Source: Paracoccus fontiphilus
GTDB taxonomy: Bacteria; Pseudomonadota; Alphaproteobacteria; Rhodobacterales; Rhodobacteraceae
Direction of reading: 5' to 3'
Length of the DNA: 42,955 bases
Assembly: GCF_017356265.1 (NCBI RefSeq)
Contig: NZ_JAFNAW010000031.1
Coordinates: 1 to 42,955, forward strand
How positions within the stretch are numbered: position 1 is the first letter of the stretch; every line of letters starts with the position of its first letter. The notes under the pieces were generated by a model that saw only the letters and a list, made by a program, of their open reading frames with translations, made no database searches and was not told the DNA's origin. Positions 40,998 to 42,955 of this stretch are shown here, piece by piece. A program made the position numbers and the translations under genes.

Positions 40998-41021
40998 GGC
41001 GATTTTTTGTCGGAAATCGCC
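40998..41021 (-). other. Stem-loop directly after the SLC13 permease stop codon
   Basis: GGCGATTT (40998-41005) and AAATCGCC (41014-41021) form a perfect 8-bp stem with an 8-base loop, abutting the permease stop (minus strand). It lies between permease and glxK and could reduce read-through or protect the upstream message. No T-tract follows on the minus strand. Confidence 0.4.
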
Positions 41022-42455
41022 TCAGCCCCGCAGGGCGGCCAGTTGCGCGGGCCAGATCGCCAGGGCAAAGCCGATCAGCAGGACCGTCACCACCGGCATC
41101 AGGGGCAGGGCCAGCCGGAACAGGTCCCGCTGCCCGAAGGCTGCCGGTTCGGCATTGGCGAAGATCGCCACCGGCTTGGCCGAGGCGGTCATGGTCTGGC
41201 AGAAGCCCGTGCCCATCACCGCGACCAGGATCAGCAGCGCGGCATCGTGCCCCAGCCCCGCCATCGGCAGGGCCACCGCCGGGATCAGCACCGCCGCCCG
41301 CGCCGAGCGTGAGGTGATGGCCAGATGCGCCAGCACCGCAATCACCGCCAGCAACGAGGCGACAACGGGCAGGCTGCCGGCCAGGCTGTCGGGCAGGACC
41401 GCCAGGGCGCGGCCGGCCAGCCAGCGGTCGGCGCCGGTCCGGGTCATCGCCTGCGCCAGAAGCACGGTCGCCGCCATGTAGAGCAGCAGCTCGACATCGA
41501 CGGCGCGAAACATCTCCTTGGTCCTGCGCGGGGTGAAGGGTCGGGTCAGCAGCACAAGGGCGCCGATCAGCGCTACCGTGGCCATGCCGATGCCGTGCCA
41601 GCCGGCCGTCAGCCACAATCCGACCACCGCCGCAAGAACCAGCCCGATGCGGCGCTGCCGCGCCGCAAGGCCGGGGGCGACAGCCGCGGGGGCAGGGGCG
41701 GCGATGAGGCTTCGGCGCAGGCTGCCCGGCGTGAACAAGGCCAGGATCAACACCGTCCCGGCAAGGCAGGAGAGCAGCGCGAAGGGCAGGCCCAGCGCGG
41801 CCCAATCCGCGTAACCGACCTGCAGGCCGGTCGCCGCGCGGATGCTTTCGGCGGCCAGAAGATGCGCGCCCGCGCCGATCAGCGAACCGCCCGCCGACAG
41901 CAGGATCGCGGTGGGAAAGACCAGGGCCAGCGGCTTGATCAGCCGCCGGTCCGGCATGGCCGCCGCCAGTCCTGTGAACACCGGCATCAGCAGCGCCGCC
42001 CGCCCCGAGGTCGAGGGCAGCACGAAGGCCGTCGCGGCCACGGCAAGGGTCAGCGCCAGAAGCAGGACATCGAAGCGCAGGGGGCGGACCAGCAGCGGCG
42101 CGATCAACCGCTCGGCAAGGCCTGCATCCTTCAGGACCGCGGCGATGACGAAGGCCGACAGCAGCAGCCAGACCAGCTCGCTGCCCAAGGCTAAGAACAG
42201 CGCCTCCTCGGGCAGGGTGCCGGTCAGGACAAGGCCAAGGACCACCGCCAGCGCCACCACCGATTCCGGCAGGCGCGTGCCGATCCAGCCCAGCATCGCC
42301 AGGACGACCGCGATCAGCGACAGCCGTGCATCGCGGTCCAGGTCGCCGGGCAGGAACAGCCCCGCCGCCACCGCCGCCAGGGCCAGAAGCGTCGTGGCAA
42401 GGTGCCGTGGACGAAGGCGGGGCGTCAGCGGGGCGGGTTCGGTGGCGGCGGTCAT
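41022..42455 (-). CDS. SLC13/DASS family permease
   Basis: Inner-membrane anion or dicarboxylate transporter of 477 residues with about twelve helices. Family features are the LPESVVALAVVLGLVLTGTL start, FVLPSTSGRAALLMPVFTGL (the conserved Ser-Thr-Ser-rich loop of the first half) and the second-half counterpart ITSRSARAAVLIPAVALPMA with VMGTGFCQTMTAS, resembling the SNT-type sodium/substrate loops. A di- or tricarboxylate, sulfate or glycerate-like substrate is possible; the adjoining glxK suggests a glycolate/glycerate link, as inference only. It begins about 47 bases after the membrane protein upstream. Confidence 0.85.
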   Translation of the reverse strand: MTAATEPAPLTPRLRPRHLATTLLALAAVAAGLFLPGDLDRDARLSLIAVVLAMLGWIGTRLPESVVALAVVLGLVLTGTLPEEALFLALGSELVWLLLSAFVIAAVLKDAGLAERLIAPLLVRPLRFDVLLLALTLAVAATAFVLPSTSGRAALLMPVFTGLAAAMPDRRLIKPLALVFPTAILLSAGGSLIGAGAHLLAAESIRAATGLQVGYADWAALGLPFALLSCLAGTVLILALFTPGSLRRSLIAAPAPAAVAPGLAARQRRIGLVLAAVVGLWLTAGWHGIGMATVALIGALVLLTRPFTPRRTKEMFRAVDVELLLYMAATVLLAQAMTRTGADRWLAGRALAVLPDSLAGSLPVVASLLAVIAVLAHLAITSRSARAAVLIPAVALPMAGLGHDAALLILVAVMGTGFCQTMTASAKPVAIFANAEPAAFGQRDLFRLALPLMPVVTVLLIGFALAIWPAQLAALRG

Positions 42456-42502
42456 GGCGTGTTCTCCTGCTGTGGTTGCAGGATTACGCCTGACGCCGCG
42501 AT

Positions 42503-42955
42503 CTATTCCCCGGCCAGGGCGGCGGCTTCGTCGGCAGGGGTCAGCGGATCGCCCGCGCCGGTTTCGGAAAGCCAGGTGTCCAGCGCCTCGATGTCGCCCG
42601 AGGCCGGGACATAGCCGTCGCCCGCATCCAGGTTGCTGGCGAATTGCTGCCGCCAGATGCCGTTGTCGCGGCAGGCGACGCTGACCGTCAGGGCCTCGTC
42701 TCGCACGGTCTCGTATTCCCGGCAGAAATCGCCCGCCGCCGTGCGATAGGACGCGATCATCGTCAGGTCGCGCCCGTCATCAAGCGTCACCGCCTCGCCC
42801 GAGGGAAGGCTGTCCAGCACGGCAACCTCGGCCTGCGGCAGGCCGCCGGGGGCGCCGCCCATCTGCCACCAGCCGATGCCCACCACCGCAGCCGTCAGCG
42901 CGGCGGCGATGGCGGCCAGCGGCGCACGGTTGCGGTTCGCGGCGGGGGCCGGGGC
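42503..42955 (-). CDS. Membrane-anchored protein with an anti-sigma-factor-like C-terminus (5' end beyond window)
   Basis: The frame is open to the window edge, so the N-terminal part is missing; 150 residues are visible. One membrane helix (APLAAIAAALTAAVVGIGWW) is followed by a periplasmic domain with YRTAAGDFCREYETVRDEAL and VSVACRDNGIWRQQFAS. The C-R-E-Y ... A-C-R pattern recurs in the periplasmic ends of alphaproteobacterial anti-sigma factors and in 17-kDa surface-antigen lipoproteins. An anti-sigma factor would have a zinc-binding or HTH-binding N-terminus, which cannot be seen here. A sigma factor gene just beyond the edge would support the reading. Confidence 0.6.
   Translation of the reverse strand, partial: APAPAANRNRAPLAAIAAALTAAVVGIGWWQMGGAPGGLPQAEVAVLDSLPSGEAVTLDDGRDLTMIASYRTAAGDFCREYETVRDEALTVSVACRDNGIWRQQFASNLDAGDGYVPASGDIEALDTWLSETGAGDPLTPADEAAALAGE

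Overview
The window is high-GC DNA, densely coding on both strands, and looks chromosomal from an alphaproteobacterium of the Rhodobacteraceae, most likely Paracoccus or a close relative. This rests on the gene blocks DUF177-rpmF-plsX-fabH-ihfA-merR and nagZ-scpA-scpB, a tandem-domain dCTP deaminase, a bacterial phosphatidylcholine synthase, a VPLPA-type C-terminal sorting signal and a Rhodobacterales-style intergenic repeat. The genus is an inference. No insertion sequence, phage gene, CRISPR array or plasmid function was seen. The longest gene-free stretches are about 240 bases, so no gap exceeds 300.

Layout. 1-4.2 kb (+): the end of a SPOR-domain protein, nagZ, scpA, scpB, a small basic protein and a THUMP RNA methyltransferase, closed by a symmetric terminator and a repeat-like segment. 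4.4-10.1 kb (mainly -): dCTP deaminase, tRNA-Pro(GGG), then (in transcription order) DUF177, rpmF, plsX, fabH, ihfA and merR; a small DksA/TraR zinc-finger gene faces the other way. 10.2-16.0 kb: bamE, a serine hydrolase (-), an SseB-like protein, then pcs, an orphan family-5 binding protein and a DUF2254 membrane protein. 16.05-17.8 kb: a leucine-rich leader peptide and leuA. 18.0-25.4 kb: a VPLPA-CTERM surface protein, then mreB-mreC-mreD-mrdA-rodA (cell elongation) and a 2-hydroxyacid dehydrogenase.

25.5-28.6 kb: heme oxygenase and a bacteriophytochrome overlap by ATGA; the first makes biliverdin and the second uses it to sense red/far-red light. 28.7-31.2 kb: an MHS-family transporter and an AbrB-type membrane protein. 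31.2-36.4 kb: a malonate locus. A divergent GntR regulator (matR) faces matC-matA-matB, for malonate uptake, malonyl-CoA decarboxylation and malonyl-CoA synthesis. matC is interrupted by a one-base frameshift. 36.4-43 kb: zinT behind a Zur-box-like palindrome, then on the minus strand an OpgD-like glucan protein, a small RTX protein, glycerate kinase, an SLC13 permease and the end of a membrane-anchored, anti-sigma-like protein cut by the window edge.

Most interesting signal: the untranslated region of leuA. A 32-codon ORF carries four consecutive Leu codons (CTG CTG CTT CTT). Those codons can base-pair over 10 bp with the segment holding the leuA Shine-Dalgarno. This suggests leucine-responsive control at the level of translation, which differs from the classic terminator-type leu attenuator. 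The rest is mainly well-known housekeeping, with accessory metabolism in the last third.
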